From Clostridium_AM sp964554365 (lineage in GTDB: Bacteria > Bacillota > Clostridia > Clostridiales > Clostridiaceae): a DNA stretch of 43,859 bases. Below are positions 1-7,766 of this stretch, one piece after another; position 1 is the first letter of the stretch; every line of letters starts with the position of its first letter. Made by a program: the position numbers and the translations under genes. The stretch lies in the NCBI GenBank assembly GCA_964554365.1, contig CAZKOJ010000013.1, positions 1-43,859 on the forward strand, read 5' to 3'. The notes under the pieces are model-generated. The model ran no database searches. It had not been told where the DNA came from and worked only from the letters and a program-made list of their open reading frames with translations.

Positions 1-1206
1 GATTTTGCTGAAGGTAAAATACTAGAAATTATAGAAAATATAGATTATGCAATAAAACCGTTATGTCCTCACTTTGATTTCTGTGGTGGATGTACATCTC
101 AATTTCTGCCTTATGAAAAACAATTAGAATTAAAAACAGAACAAGCATTTGAACTTTTTCATAATGCAGGTATTGAGAATTTTGAATTTTTGGGCATAGA
201 GAAAAGTCCCGAGGAATTTGAGTACAGAAACAAAATGGAATTCTCTTTTGGCGATGAGGAAAAAGGTGGAGAGCTTACTCTTGGAATGCATATGAAAGGG
301 AGGAGCTTTTCTATTGTTAATGTAGATAATTGTAAAATAGTAGATGAAAATTTTAGAAAAGTTTTAGATACTGTGATAGATTATTTTAGAAAGCAACAGC
401 TTCCTTATTATAGAGTAATGAAAAGAGAAGGTTATTTAAGAAATTTAGTTATAAGAGAAGGCAAGAACACAGGTGAAATACTAATAAATATAGTAACAAC
501 TTCCAAGATAGAATTTAATTTTGACGAGATTGCTGAAAAACTTAAGAGTTTAAGTTATGTGGGAGAACTAAAAGGAATATTGCATACTATAAATGACAGC
601 CTCTCAGATGTAGTTCAGGCTGATAAAGTAGAAATACTTTATGGAAGAGACTATATAATTGAAGAACTTCTAGGCCTTAAATTTAAAATATCCCCTGAAT
701 CTTTCTTTCAAACTAACTCAAAGGGTGCAGAAAAACTGTACAGTATGGTTAAAGAATTTTTAGGAGATGTTTCTTCAAAAGTAGTTTTTGACCTTTATTG
801 TGGTACTGGTACTATTGGTCAAATCGTAGCACCTAATGCTAAAAAGGTTGTAGGTGTTGAGCTTATAGAAGAAGCTGTAAAAGCTGCTAATGAAAATGCA
901 GAACTTAATAGACTTTCAAACTGCAACTTTATAGCTGGAGATGTAGCCAAAGTTATAAAGACAATTGAGGATAAACCAGATGTCATAATATTAGACCCAC
1001 CTAGACCAGGAGTACATCCTGCAGCATTAGACTATGTTATAAAATTTAATGCTCCAGATATAGTTTATGTATCTTGTAATCCTAAAACTCTAGTTGAGGA
1101 CTTAAAGGTATTACAAGGGGCAGGATATAAAGTTAAAAAGGTGAAGTTGATGGATATGTTCCCTCATACCCCTCATGTGGAAACTGTGGTTAAGCTAAGC
1201 AAGTAA
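1..1206 (+). CDS. rlmD: 23S rRNA (uracil-C5)-methyltransferase RlmD, 5' end cut off
   Basis: SAM-dependent enzyme that methylates C5 of a uracil in 23S rRNA. The frame is open from base 1, so the N-terminal TRAM region lies outside the window; an internal ATG at 190 is not the true start. Visible just inside is the cysteine motif of the [4Fe-4S] site (CPHFDFCGGC, bases 64-93). Downstream come the Rossmann SAM motif FDLYCGTGTIG, the DPPRPG motif, and SCNPKT containing the nucleophilic cysteine, all typical of the TrmA/RlmC/RlmD family. The order and completeness of the motifs make the family firm; which uracil is modified (1939, 747 or both) cannot be read from sequence. It is followed by a strong terminator, so it is the last gene of its transcript. 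Confidence 0.93.
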   Translation, partial: DFAEGKILEIIENIDYAIKPLCPHFDFCGGCTSQFLPYEKQLELKTEQAFELFHNAGIENFEFLGIEKSPEEFEYRNKMEFSFGDEEKGGELTLGMHMKGRSFSIVNVDNCKIVDENFRKVLDTVIDYFRKQQLPYYRVMKREGYLRNLVIREGKNTGEILINIVTTSKIEFNFDEIAEKLKSLSYVGELKGILHTINDSLSDVVQADKVEILYGRDYIIEELLGLKFKISPESFFQTNSKGAEKLYSMVKEFLGDVSSKVVFDLYCGTGTIGQIVAPNAKKVVGVELIEEAVKAANENAELNRLSNCNFIAGDVAKVIKTIEDKPDVIILDPPRPGVHPAALDYVIKFNAPDIVYVSCNPKTLVEDLKVLQGAGYKVKKVKLMDMFPHTPHVETVVKLSK

Positions 1207-1792
1207 TATCAAGGTTTCAAGGAGTAACAGTGTCGTAAAAATATATTACGATGGTTTGTGAAGTACTCGAGGACATGTATACACTCAGCCCATAGAGAAC
1301 TTAAAGAGTATATAAAACGAGTTGGTAAAATAATTTATGAAAATAGAGTAAGTGAATAATATATGGATTGAAAAGCCTACCAAAGTAGCGTTTACAACGC
1401 TGGTAGGCTTTTTATGTATTTAGTGAAGAGATATGTAACTCTTCATATTTGATTTAGTTAAATTGTTATAATAGTCAAAAATCAAGAGATAGTTTTTTGT
1501 TTCAACATAAAACTTACTGTGAAATATATAATTTATTCTTATATTCAAGTTATTCATGACAGCACATCATTTAATCATTACAAAATTAATTATGAAGTAT
1601 TGATATATTAGCCCATTTATCTGTAACAAAAAAGCATAAATTGCAATAGTATATACTATAAATCTTACATTTTATCCAGTGGTTCACGTAATCTTCAATT
1701 AAGAGAGAAGGATACACTGATTTAGTGTGATTTATATATACAACATTTACCAACTATATTTTCGTTAGATAAAAAGGAGGATGACATCATTT
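1207..1792. other. 586-base non-coding stretch between rlmD and spore-protein gene
   Basis: Apart from the terminator at 1373-1414, no gene is supported. Bases 1227-1359 are open in one plus frame (ending ...KEYIKRVGKIIYENRVSE and a TAA) but the frame begins at a stop with no ATG, GTG with SD, or recognisable homology, so it may be a relic of a gene or chance. The rest is very AT-rich. The spore-protein promoter should lie in 1600-1770, but I find no convincing sigma-A, sigma-E or sigma-K pair there. Confidence 0.5.
1373..1414 (+). terminator. Rho-independent terminator after rlmD
   Basis: AAGCCTACC (1373-1381) pairs with GGTAGGCTT (1402-1410), with an inner stem AGCGTT/AACGCT (1387-1392 and 1396-1401), followed by a T run. 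A two-part hairpin ending in T residues is a classic intrinsic terminator. Confidence 0.88.
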
Positions 1793-2734
1793 ATGAATAA
1801 TAATTATCAAAATAATAATTATCAACAAAACCAGGAAAATCAAGTGTATACAAATAATAATTGTAATGATGCAGCTAATGAATGCGACCCTTGTGCAGAT
1901 GTTGATGTTAAGAATGAGAAAATGTGTGAACAAGTTTGTGTAAATCCTAATGTTATTTCCCGTGGAGATGTATTTGTTAAGATTCCAGTCTTATTGGCAG
2001 AGACAAGTATAACTATTCCTGTTGAAGCCGTTATTACGTTAGATAGAAATGCTATAGAAATTAAACGTATTAAAAAGAATGTATATTTAAATCAATGCCG
2101 TCTTATTCCATTTTCTCAAGATAAGCATGAATGTACTGGCCTATTATATATATCAGGTTTCATTAGAAAGAATATTGAGTATGCAACCGAAAGTTGTGTG
2201 AGTGATAATAATAAAAATATATGTGGAGATATAAGGCACTGCACTGTTAAAGTACCTTTTAATTGTACTACTAGAGTTAAATTTTTTAGAGAACCTTTCT
2301 TTTGTAAGAACCCTAATCCAAAAGAATTAGAATTCTTTACAGATGAGCTTAGAAGTTGTGATGCTTGTGCAGATCATGTAATTGGACGTGATCCTTGTGA
2401 TCAGAATTTTACATCTACAGAAATATTTAATGAAAAACCTTTCTGTGAGTTAGTAAAAGCATGTATTACTGAAATTGATATTCATAAATGCCCAATGCCA
2501 ATAAATGATGAATCCTGTGAAAACCCTACAGAACAAAGTTTCCGTAAATTCACTGAAAAAGTAGTAGTAGATTTAACATTAAAGGTATTACAAAAACAAC
2601 AAGTAAAGATTAATTCATTAGGACCTGACAAATCTCATGAACCATGTTGTGAGCCATGTATTCCAGCTCCTAAGTGTCCTTCATGCGAGCCACACAATCC
2701 ATATCCACCTTATACTAAACAAAAGGATTGTTAA
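1793..2734 (+). CDS. CsxC-family-like spore surface (exosporium) protein
   Basis: 313 residues. The N-terminus is Asn/Gln-rich (about residues 1-30). A conserved domain runs from about residue 50 to 270, with phrases such as VKIPVLLAETSITIPVEA, KRIKKNVYLNQCRLIP, GFIRKNIEY and VPFNCTTRVKF. The C-terminus is rich in Cys and Pro (repeated CxxC-type groups). This matches what I recall of the CsxC exosporium family of Clostridium sporogenes/botulinum; the family assignment is from memory. Its many cysteines fit a disulfide-linked outer spore layer. The ATG at 1781 directly abuts the SD (AAAAAGGAGG, 1771-1780) and cannot be used well, so I place the start at the ATG at 1793. A diverged paralogue lies at 3332. 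No function beyond a probable structural role can be stated. Confidence 0.72.
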   Translation: MNNNYQNNNYQQNQENQVYTNNNCNDAANECDPCADVDVKNEKMCEQVCVNPNVISRGDVFVKIPVLLAETSITIPVEAVITLDRNAIEIKRIKKNVYLNQCRLIPFSQDKHECTGLLYISGFIRKNIEYATESCVSDNNKNICGDIRHCTVKVPFNCTTRVKFFREPFFCKNPNPKELEFFTDELRSCDACADHVIGRDPCDQNFTSTEIFNEKPFCELVKACITEIDIHKCPMPINDESCENPTEQSFRKFTEKVVVDLTLKVLQKQQVKINSLGPDKSHEPCCEPCIPAPKCPSCEPHNPYPPYTKQKDC

Positions 2735-2789
2735 AAGCTAGCAATTAAGCACTATATTATTGTTCTATTTAGATATTAATTTATATGCT

Positions 2790-2832
2790 CAGACTCAAAG
2801 CTTACTTAAGAGAGGTTTTGGGTCTGTTTTTA
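2790..2832 (+). terminator. Terminator after first CsxC-like gene
   Basis: CAGACTCAAA (2790-2799) pairs with TTTTGGGTCTG (2816-2826), with one G-T wobble, followed by TTTTT. Confidence 0.75.
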
Positions 2833-2846
2833 GGAAAAGATAAATA

Positions 2847-3273
2847 TTGGAGCATAAGAAAGCATTAACTAGAATTATTACTAGAAAAATAGAAAATGAA
2901 CATACAAATATAGATTATCCTCAGTTAAAATTAAAATATAAAAAAGTACAACATAAAATTAATAAGCTTATTCTGGATATGACACAAAGTTTTATAGAAA
3001 AAGACACTAATAAATTTTTAGAACAGAGGGATATATAAGAAAAGTAGAACATTACACTTAATGGGATAATTTGTTAAGCCTAATTATTGAACTTTATTCC
3101 TGTTTACCAAGAGATACAGATTTTATCTTACAGAAGATTTATTAATGATTTACTATGAACTTAATAAAAATTCTAAGTACGCTTCTATATATTATGTCCC
3201 TCAATTTACTATATCATTTAATTTTATAAAAGATATTATTAATCCCAAGGGACCTATTATTAAATTCTTTTAA
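2847..3273 (+). pseudogene. Decayed gene of unknown family, at least two frameshifts
   Basis: Coding-like sequence is spread over all three plus frames. The first piece (2847-3038) would begin at a TTG and is charged and helical (KALTRIITRKIENEHTNI...). A second frame (about 3060-3143) reads WDNLLSLIIELYSCLPRDTD and continues to a stop. A third frame (about 3094-3273) reads TEDLLMIYYELNKN and ends at a TAA at 3271. Pieces join in order and have protein-like composition, which suggests one ancestral protein of roughly 130-140 residues broken by indels. I do not recognise the family. It sits between the two CsxC-like paralogues, so it could have been a spore-associated gene. Alternatively 2847-3038 is a short real gene, but its start overlaps the terminator region and has only a weak SD. 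Confidence 0.4.
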
Positions 3274-3331
3274 AAGTAATAATAGATTTCAGATACTTTG
3301 ATCCATATCAATCTTGAGAGGAGGATAAATT

Positions 3332-4978
3332 GTGGGAAGAAGGCACCATGACAAAGAGTCTCATAAAAGAGAATGTAATGAAGAGAATCGTAAAAGGAAG
3401 CATCATAAAAAAGAAGAAAAAGAAGGGGAATATAAAAAAGAGGGCTATAAACATGATCATAAAAGAAAGCATGGTGAAAAACATCACAAAAGAAATCATT
3501 TAGAAAAACACCAGGATAAAAAACTATTATCAGAAAGAAATAATGAAATTCTAGAAGGTAATAACCATGGTTATTTTGAAACTGATAGTGAAAAAAACAA
3601 TAACGATAATATCTTAGAAAACAATGTAGAGAATAATAATTATTCTTCTTCTGAAACTGATAGTGGAGAAAACAATGATGATGATACTTTAGAAAATAAT
3701 ATAAAAGATAATAACTATTATTCCTTTAAAAATAGCGACTTAGAAAATGAGAATTGTAATGGTTCCGAAAATCAATTTACTGAAGATAAAAGTTGTATAC
3801 CTATAAATACAGATTTGCTAATGCAATGCTACAATAAAGTTTTATTAGAAAATTTGGATGTATATGTAGATAAAAAATCTTTAATGAAAAACTATAGTAA
3901 ACCTAATGTAAAATCTATAAAAAAAACATACAATAATTCGGTAGATGAAGAAGTTTTAGAAGAAAACAATAATACATCTGCAAATGAAAAGTCTTTTATA
4001 GAAGATTGCAGAAAATCCTTACCGGAAGTCCATATTATACCACTAATTAAGCAAAATAAAGATGATAATTATAGTGAGAATGTACGTAAAGAAAATGTAA
4101 CAAAAAATTATAGTAAACACGAAAAAGAAAAATCCTCTAAAGAAATTCGTTACAAATCTTTGAAAGAAGGGTATGCAAAAAATAAGTATAATGAAGTTAA
4201 TAACAAAACCCACAAAAATCACATAGATAAGCATACTAGTGAAGAGTGTAAAATAATTGTTACCTCAGAAATATTACCTCTTTGTGAGAACATACCTTAT
4301 ACTTCTGAGATTACTAAAGAATCTGTAACAGTAAAAATTCCAGTAGTATTAACAGAATGTAAGATATCTATTAATATTGAATCTTTTCTAAAACTAGAGG
4401 ATACTATATTAGAAATTAAGAGTAGTAGGAGTAATGTGTATTTAAATCAGTGTAAACTTATTCCTAACTCTGAAAAGGGTAAGACTAACACTGGAATATT
4501 ATTCATAAGTGGTTTTATTAGAAAAAATATTGAATATATCGCCAAGGACTATGTTAAAGAAAAGGAACTAAGTGGAAAGGTAAAACATTCTATAGTTAAG
4601 GTACCATTTAAATGCACTACTAGAGTTAAATTTAAGACCCAACCTAAGTTTACACCAACTATTCCCCAAGATGAAGTAGAAATATTAGAAAATAATATTA
4701 CAGTTTGTGACCCTTGTGAAGAAAATATGCATGGTCGAGAAATTTGTGAGCGAAGTTTTAGATCCACGGAATTATTTAATGAAAAAGTATTCTGTGAATT
4801 AATTAGTGCTGAGATTGTTGAATCGGATATTCTTGAAATCCCAACAAATAAAGATTATAAATCACCTATAGAAGAAACAGTTAATAGCATTACTGAAAAG
4901 GTAGTGTTATTTCTAACAATAAAATTATTGCAAAATCAGTATGTAGAAATTTCAAAAAAGATCAGTAAAGACTATTAG
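3332..4978 (+). CDS. CsxC-family-like spore surface protein with long repetitive N-terminus
   Basis: 548 residues, starting at GTG 3332 with SD GAGAGGAGG at 3316-3324. The first ~55 residues are almost entirely His, Lys, Glu and Arg. Residues ~65-140 contain about three degenerate copies of a ~24-residue Asn/Asp/Ser-rich unit (ILENNVENNNYSSSETDSGE-like). Residues ~140-325 are Lys/Asn/Glu-rich and disordered. The C-terminal ~220 residues are clearly homologous to the protein encoded at 1793: VKIPVVLTE, SNVYLNQCKLIPNS, SGFIRKNIEY, VPFKCTTRVKF, and RSTELFNEKVFCELI versus STEIFNEKPFCELV. It lacks the Cys-rich tail of the paralogue. I infer a spore surface protein in which the conserved domain anchors a projecting charged region. 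No signal peptide is seen, as expected for mother-cell-made coat or exosporium proteins. Confidence 0.72.
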   Translation: MGRRHHDKESHKRECNEENRKRKHHKKEEKEGEYKKEGYKHDHKRKHGEKHHKRNHLEKHQDKKLLSERNNEILEGNNHGYFETDSEKNNNDNILENNVENNNYSSSETDSGENNDDDTLENNIKDNNYYSFKNSDLENENCNGSENQFTEDKSCIPINTDLLMQCYNKVLLENLDVYVDKKSLMKNYSKPNVKSIKKTYNNSVDEEVLEENNNTSANEKSFIEDCRKSLPEVHIIPLIKQNKDDNYSENVRKENVTKNYSKHEKEKSSKEIRYKSLKEGYAKNKYNEVNNKTHKNHIDKHTSEECKIIVTSEILPLCENIPYTSEITKESVTVKIPVVLTECKISINIESFLKLEDTILEIKSSRSNVYLNQCKLIPNSEKGKTNTGILFISGFIRKNIEYIAKDYVKEKELSGKVKHSIVKVPFKCTTRVKFKTQPKFTPTIPQDEVEILENNITVCDPCEENMHGREICERSFRSTELFNEKVFCELISAEIVESDILEIPTNKDYKSPIEETVNSITEKVVLFLTIKLLQNQYVEISKKISKDY

Positions 4979-5503
4979 CAAGTTGGACAATTTTGCCCTA
5001 TAAATTGTGCTAGGTTTGCCTCGATTTATGCATTAAGCCACTAAAAATACTTGGACAATTTAAAAAGTATGCAGAACAAGTATATAATGCGGTATTTGTT
5101 TTAAAAGTGGTTCAGTTATCAAAATAAACATACTACTATAATCTAAGCATAGAAAGCAATTCCATAAATTATACCTATAAAAAGATAGTGTGTACCAGCT
5201 AAGTTGTGGATATGGACTTATTATAAACCATAAGAAGGTATACAGACTATAAAAAAACTTGATACTCTAAAGAATCAAATGATGCTATCACATTCAGCCT
5301 GTTGATAAAAATATTTTACCAACAGGTTTTTAATTTTTTAAACCTATAGGGTTTATTTTTTTTATTACAAAAAGGATTTTAAAGTTTTGTGTAAAATTAT
5401 TATAATATAAGGTTTTTAAGGAGTTGTATCAAGAATGGTTTGAATTCTTAATACTTTTTTTTATTCTTATTATAAGGTTTTTTTAACTGTTTTAGATGCT
5501 TTT
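4979..5503. other. 525-base intergenic stretch
   Basis: No gene is supported. It contains two short direct copies of TTGGACAATTT (starting near 4983 and 5052) and the terminator at 5298-5337. I looked for a T-box or riboswitch core and saw none. Confidence 0.5.
5298..5337 (+). terminator. Probable terminator downstream of the CsxC-like genes
   Basis: CCTGTTGATAAAA (5298-5310) pairs with TTTTACCAACAGG (5314-5326) with one mismatch, followed by TTTTTAATTTTTT. It lies 320 bases after the nearest plus-strand stop codon, so an untranslated transcript may precede it. Confidence 0.7.
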
Positions 5504-5745
5504 TTAAAATAATCCCTTCTTACCTTTCAATAATCCATTTGGAACTCCATCTACATACTCATAAGCAAAACCATAGGAAAACACTTTATCTACATATCCC
5601 TTTAGCATTGCAAGAAGTGAAGTCCACCAAACAGAATAAACAAAAGTAATAACATCCATCAGCCCCCTTCTCTTCAGATGCTTTGGCAGTAGCATCTACT
5701 ATTCCTTATTTAATCAATTTGTTTACTAGAGTTGTCATAGTACAT
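5504..5745 (-). pseudogene. Remnant of flavodoxin-fold NAD(P)H dehydrogenase (quinone)
   Basis: The minus strand encodes VWWTSLLAMLKGYVDKVFSY then GFAYEYVDGVPNGLLKGKKGLF, the middle of the flavodoxin-like NAD(P)H oxidoreductase family (MdaB/KefF/YwrO type, FMN- or FAD-binding). The intact family is about 190 residues; here only ~60 are in one frame. Upstream another frame reads GIVDATAKASEEKGAD after an in-frame stop, followed by a frameshift and a deletion of the segment that should lie between. The C-terminal half is missing. It is therefore a degraded gene, not a short protein. Confidence 0.8.
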
Positions 5746-5934
5746 TCACCATATTTTTATCTTTTTATTTATCATCGCTTTCCATGAATAAGCAAAAAAC
5801 AAGAATCCTATTCTAAATTTTAAAAGATAGTTATTTGAGTGCTCCAATACATTATTTTTGACTACTTCAATAACTTTTTCCAAATTATATTTACCGTTTC
5901 TTACTTTAATAAGTGATGTCCTATAACAGAACAT
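5746..5934 (-). CDS. Small hypothetical protein translationally coupled to the TPM gene
   Basis: A 62-codon frame whose ATG overlaps the stop codon of the upstream TPM gene (TGATG at 5932-5936), a common arrangement for coupled translation. The product is basic and hydrophobic toward its C-terminus (FRIGFLFFAYSWKAMI). I do not recognise it. It may be a real small protein, or the relic of a gene now cut by the decay seen immediately downstream. Low certainty. Confidence 0.35.
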   Translation of the reverse strand: MFCYRTSLIKVRNGKYNLEKVIEVVKNNVLEHSNNYLLKFRIGFLFFAYSWKAMINKKIKIW

Positions 5935-6716
5935 CACCAATTACCCGAAGAGCCGCCTCCACCAGAGGAACCTCCACCGAACCCCCCTCCTGAACTTCCA
6001 CCTCTGCCTCCACGGCCACCGCGTCCCAAAGAACTCCAAAATATTAAATTTACCGTAAATCTAGTAATTCTTCCTTTATTGAAAATTAAATCTAAAATAA
6101 AAACACCTAGTATTATAAATGTTGCTATACGATTTTTACTAAGATTATCTTGCTTATTCTCAGTACTCGGTAACGTAACTCCAATATTTTTTTGGAGCGT
6201 TACATTATATTCCTTGGCTATGCTGTCAGCAAAAATTGAATAAGTATTTTTTATACCTTCTGCATAATTACCATTTTTAAAGGATGGCTTGGCAACTTGA
6301 TCCATAACTCTAGCAGAGTAGATATCAGTAATAGCTCCTTCTAGCCCTCGACCAACCTCTACTCTCCAGGTTCTATCTTTTATAGCCACTAACATTAGAA
6401 GTCCATTATCTTTATTTTTTTGTCCTATGCCCCAGGTCCTGAAGAGCTCATTTGCATATGCTTGAATATCTTTTCCTTCTAAAGAGTTAATTACCACTAC
6501 TACGGATTGTGCACCAGTCTTATTTTCTAGCTCTTTACCCACTGAAACCAAGTATTCCTTGGCAGTTTGATCTATAAGCCCAGAATAATCATTAATATAT
6601 TTTAAACTAGTAGGTGTAGGTATATTTGATTCAGCAGCAACTAAGGTAAAGTTAAACATCAACACTAATATTAAGCTACTAATTATTATATTGAAACTTT
6701 TCTCTAATTTTTTCAT
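5934..6716 (-). CDS. TPM-domain membrane protein (YgcG family)
   Basis: 260 residues. An N-terminal signal sequence (~1-28, hydrophobic SLILVLMFNFTLVAA) is followed by a TPM domain (~35-160; NDYSGLID, then GAQSVVVVINSLEG, KDNGLLMLVAIKDR, RVEVGRGLEGAITD). A transmembrane segment lies near 195-212 and an extreme Gly/Ser/Arg tail covers ~228-260. The TPM domain thus sits outside the cell with a short glycine-rich tail across the membrane. The partner lemA gene is three bases upstream; TPM and LemA proteins are regularly found together in bacteria, role poorly known (membrane or photosystem repair analogues, stress). Start chosen at ATG 6716. Confidence 0.87.
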   Translation of the reverse strand: MKKLEKSFNIIISSLILVLMFNFTLVAAESNIPTPTSLKYINDYSGLIDQTAKEYLVSVGKELENKTGAQSVVVVINSLEGKDIQAYANELFRTWGIGQKNKDNGLLMLVAIKDRTWRVEVGRGLEGAITDIYSARVMDQVAKPSFKNGNYAEGIKNTYSIFADSIAKEYNVTLQKNIGVTLPSTENKQDNLSKNRIATFIILGVFILDLIFNKGRITRFTVNLIFWSSLGRGGRGGRGGSSGGGFGGGSSGGGGSSGNW

Positions 6717-6719
6717 GTT

Positions 6720-7289
6720 CTATTTTGTAAAATCTACTTTAGGAACTTCTTTTGCCCCTTCAGCAGCCTTATAATATGGTTTTTGTTCAAATCTAAAAAC
6801 TCCTGCTATTATTGAACCAGGAAATTTTCTAATACTAGTGTTGTATGAATCTACTGCCTTATTATAATCTTGTCTCCCTATGGCTATTCTATTTTCGGTA
6901 CCCTCTAAAGCCACTGATAAGTCTCTAAAATTTCCACTGGATTTTAGATCTGGATAATTCTCTACTATAACTAAAAGTCTTGATAAAGAGGAAGATAGCT
7001 CACTATCTGCATTTGCTTTTTCTGTAACATTTTGTGCACCAGCCAGTTTGGCTCTTGCATTTGCTAGGTCAGTAAAAATAGTTTTTTCCTGAACAGCATA
7101 ACCCTTCACCGTCTGAACTAAATTAGGAATCAAATCGGACCTTCTTTGAAGCTGTGTATCAATATTTGATTCTGATGATTTAACTTTTTGCTCCAAGCTA
7201 ACTAAATTATTGTAGCCTCCAACAATAGGCAGTATTATTATAGCTAATATTCCAAGTATTATAATTACAGTTCTTAAAGTTTTACGCAC
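6720..7289 (-). CDS. LemA family protein
   Basis: 189 residues. There is one N-terminal membrane anchor (~7-25, IIILGILAIIILPIVGG), then a long helical cytosolic or extracellular bundle with family phrases NNLVSLEQKVKSSESNIDTQ, RRSDLIPNLVQTVKGYA, NYPDLKSSGNFRDL and YNTSIRKFPG. Length is standard for LemA. It is the first gene of a minus-strand unit with the TPM gene. Its SD (GGAGG) is just upstream, and a possibly structured leader lies at 7313-7436. The biochemical role of LemA is not established. Confidence 0.9.
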   Translation of the reverse strand: MRKTLRTVIIILGILAIIILPIVGGYNNLVSLEQKVKSSESNIDTQLQRRSDLIPNLVQTVKGYAVQEKTIFTDLANARAKLAGAQNVTEKANADSELSSSLSRLLVIVENYPDLKSSGNFRDLSVALEGTENRIAIGRQDYNKAVDSYNTSIRKFPGSIIAGVFRFEQKPYYKAAEGAKEVPKVDFTK

Positions 7290-7312
7290 AATACTTCCTC
7301 CTTAAAAATTAT

Positions 7313-7436
7313 TTGTCCGATGACTACCGACTCTAATACTCCATCTTCTAAAATATGGACATAAGAGTCGCTACGCCCCTGGATAACGATTTCTAAGCTT
7401 CAGATGGGAGCTAAAACCCCACCTGAAACCAAGAAC
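7313..7436 (-). ncRNA. Candidate structured RNA or leader upstream of lemA
   Basis: Two strong hairpins are separated by a GC-richer linker in otherwise AT-rich DNA. TTCAGATGGG (7399-7408) pairs with CCCACCTGAA (7418-7427), the only irregularity being one wobble or mismatch depending on the strand. CGACTCTAAT...ACTCCAT (7328-7344) pairs with ATGG...ATAAGAGTCG (7355-7370). The linker around 7371-7392 (GCCCCTGGATAACGATTTCT) is unpaired. On the minus strand it would form the lemA 5' leader. I have the impression of similar sequence elsewhere in clostridia but cannot name a family. A relic of a mobile element end is an alternative. Confidence 0.4.
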
Positions 7437-7766
7437 TCTATTTATGTTTTGAAGAAAAGTAATTAAATATACCTAAATTTTTTTCAATTGTTCTGTATGA
7501 TACTCTCATCAAGCTGTGTTCAACAAAAAACTGGTGATAAAATGTTTTTGCCAGAAATTTTCACTACTTTCCATCCAATAGTAAGAGTATTGACCAAGGT
7601 CTAATTAGAATAAAAGTTTAATCATTCAATAATTTGATTAAAAGTACATTGTCTATAAGATAATTCTATTATACTTATTCGATTATATTGTATATAATTA
7701 TTTAGGATTAAACGTGTTAGTTAAATTTCATGGTTTATTCTTTATATTGGAAAGGAAGTGTTTTAA
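7437..7766. other. Divergent intergenic region
   Basis: AT-rich region between lemA (minus) and the methyltransferase gene (plus), 477 bases in total including the structured segment. Promoters for both directions should be here, but no TTGACA/TATAAT pair with good spacing was found. An SD-like AAAGGAAG precedes the TTG at 7767. Confidence 0.4.

Noticed and set aside
3308..3499. Hydrophobic Phe-rich minus-strand frame
   Set aside because: It is the complement of the Lys/His-rich N-terminus of the spore protein; the repeats create the open frame.
4979..5300. T-box or other riboswitch upstream of 5298
   Set aside because: No T-box conserved core (AGGGTGG-type) or aptamer motif was found, and no gene on the plus strand follows the terminator.
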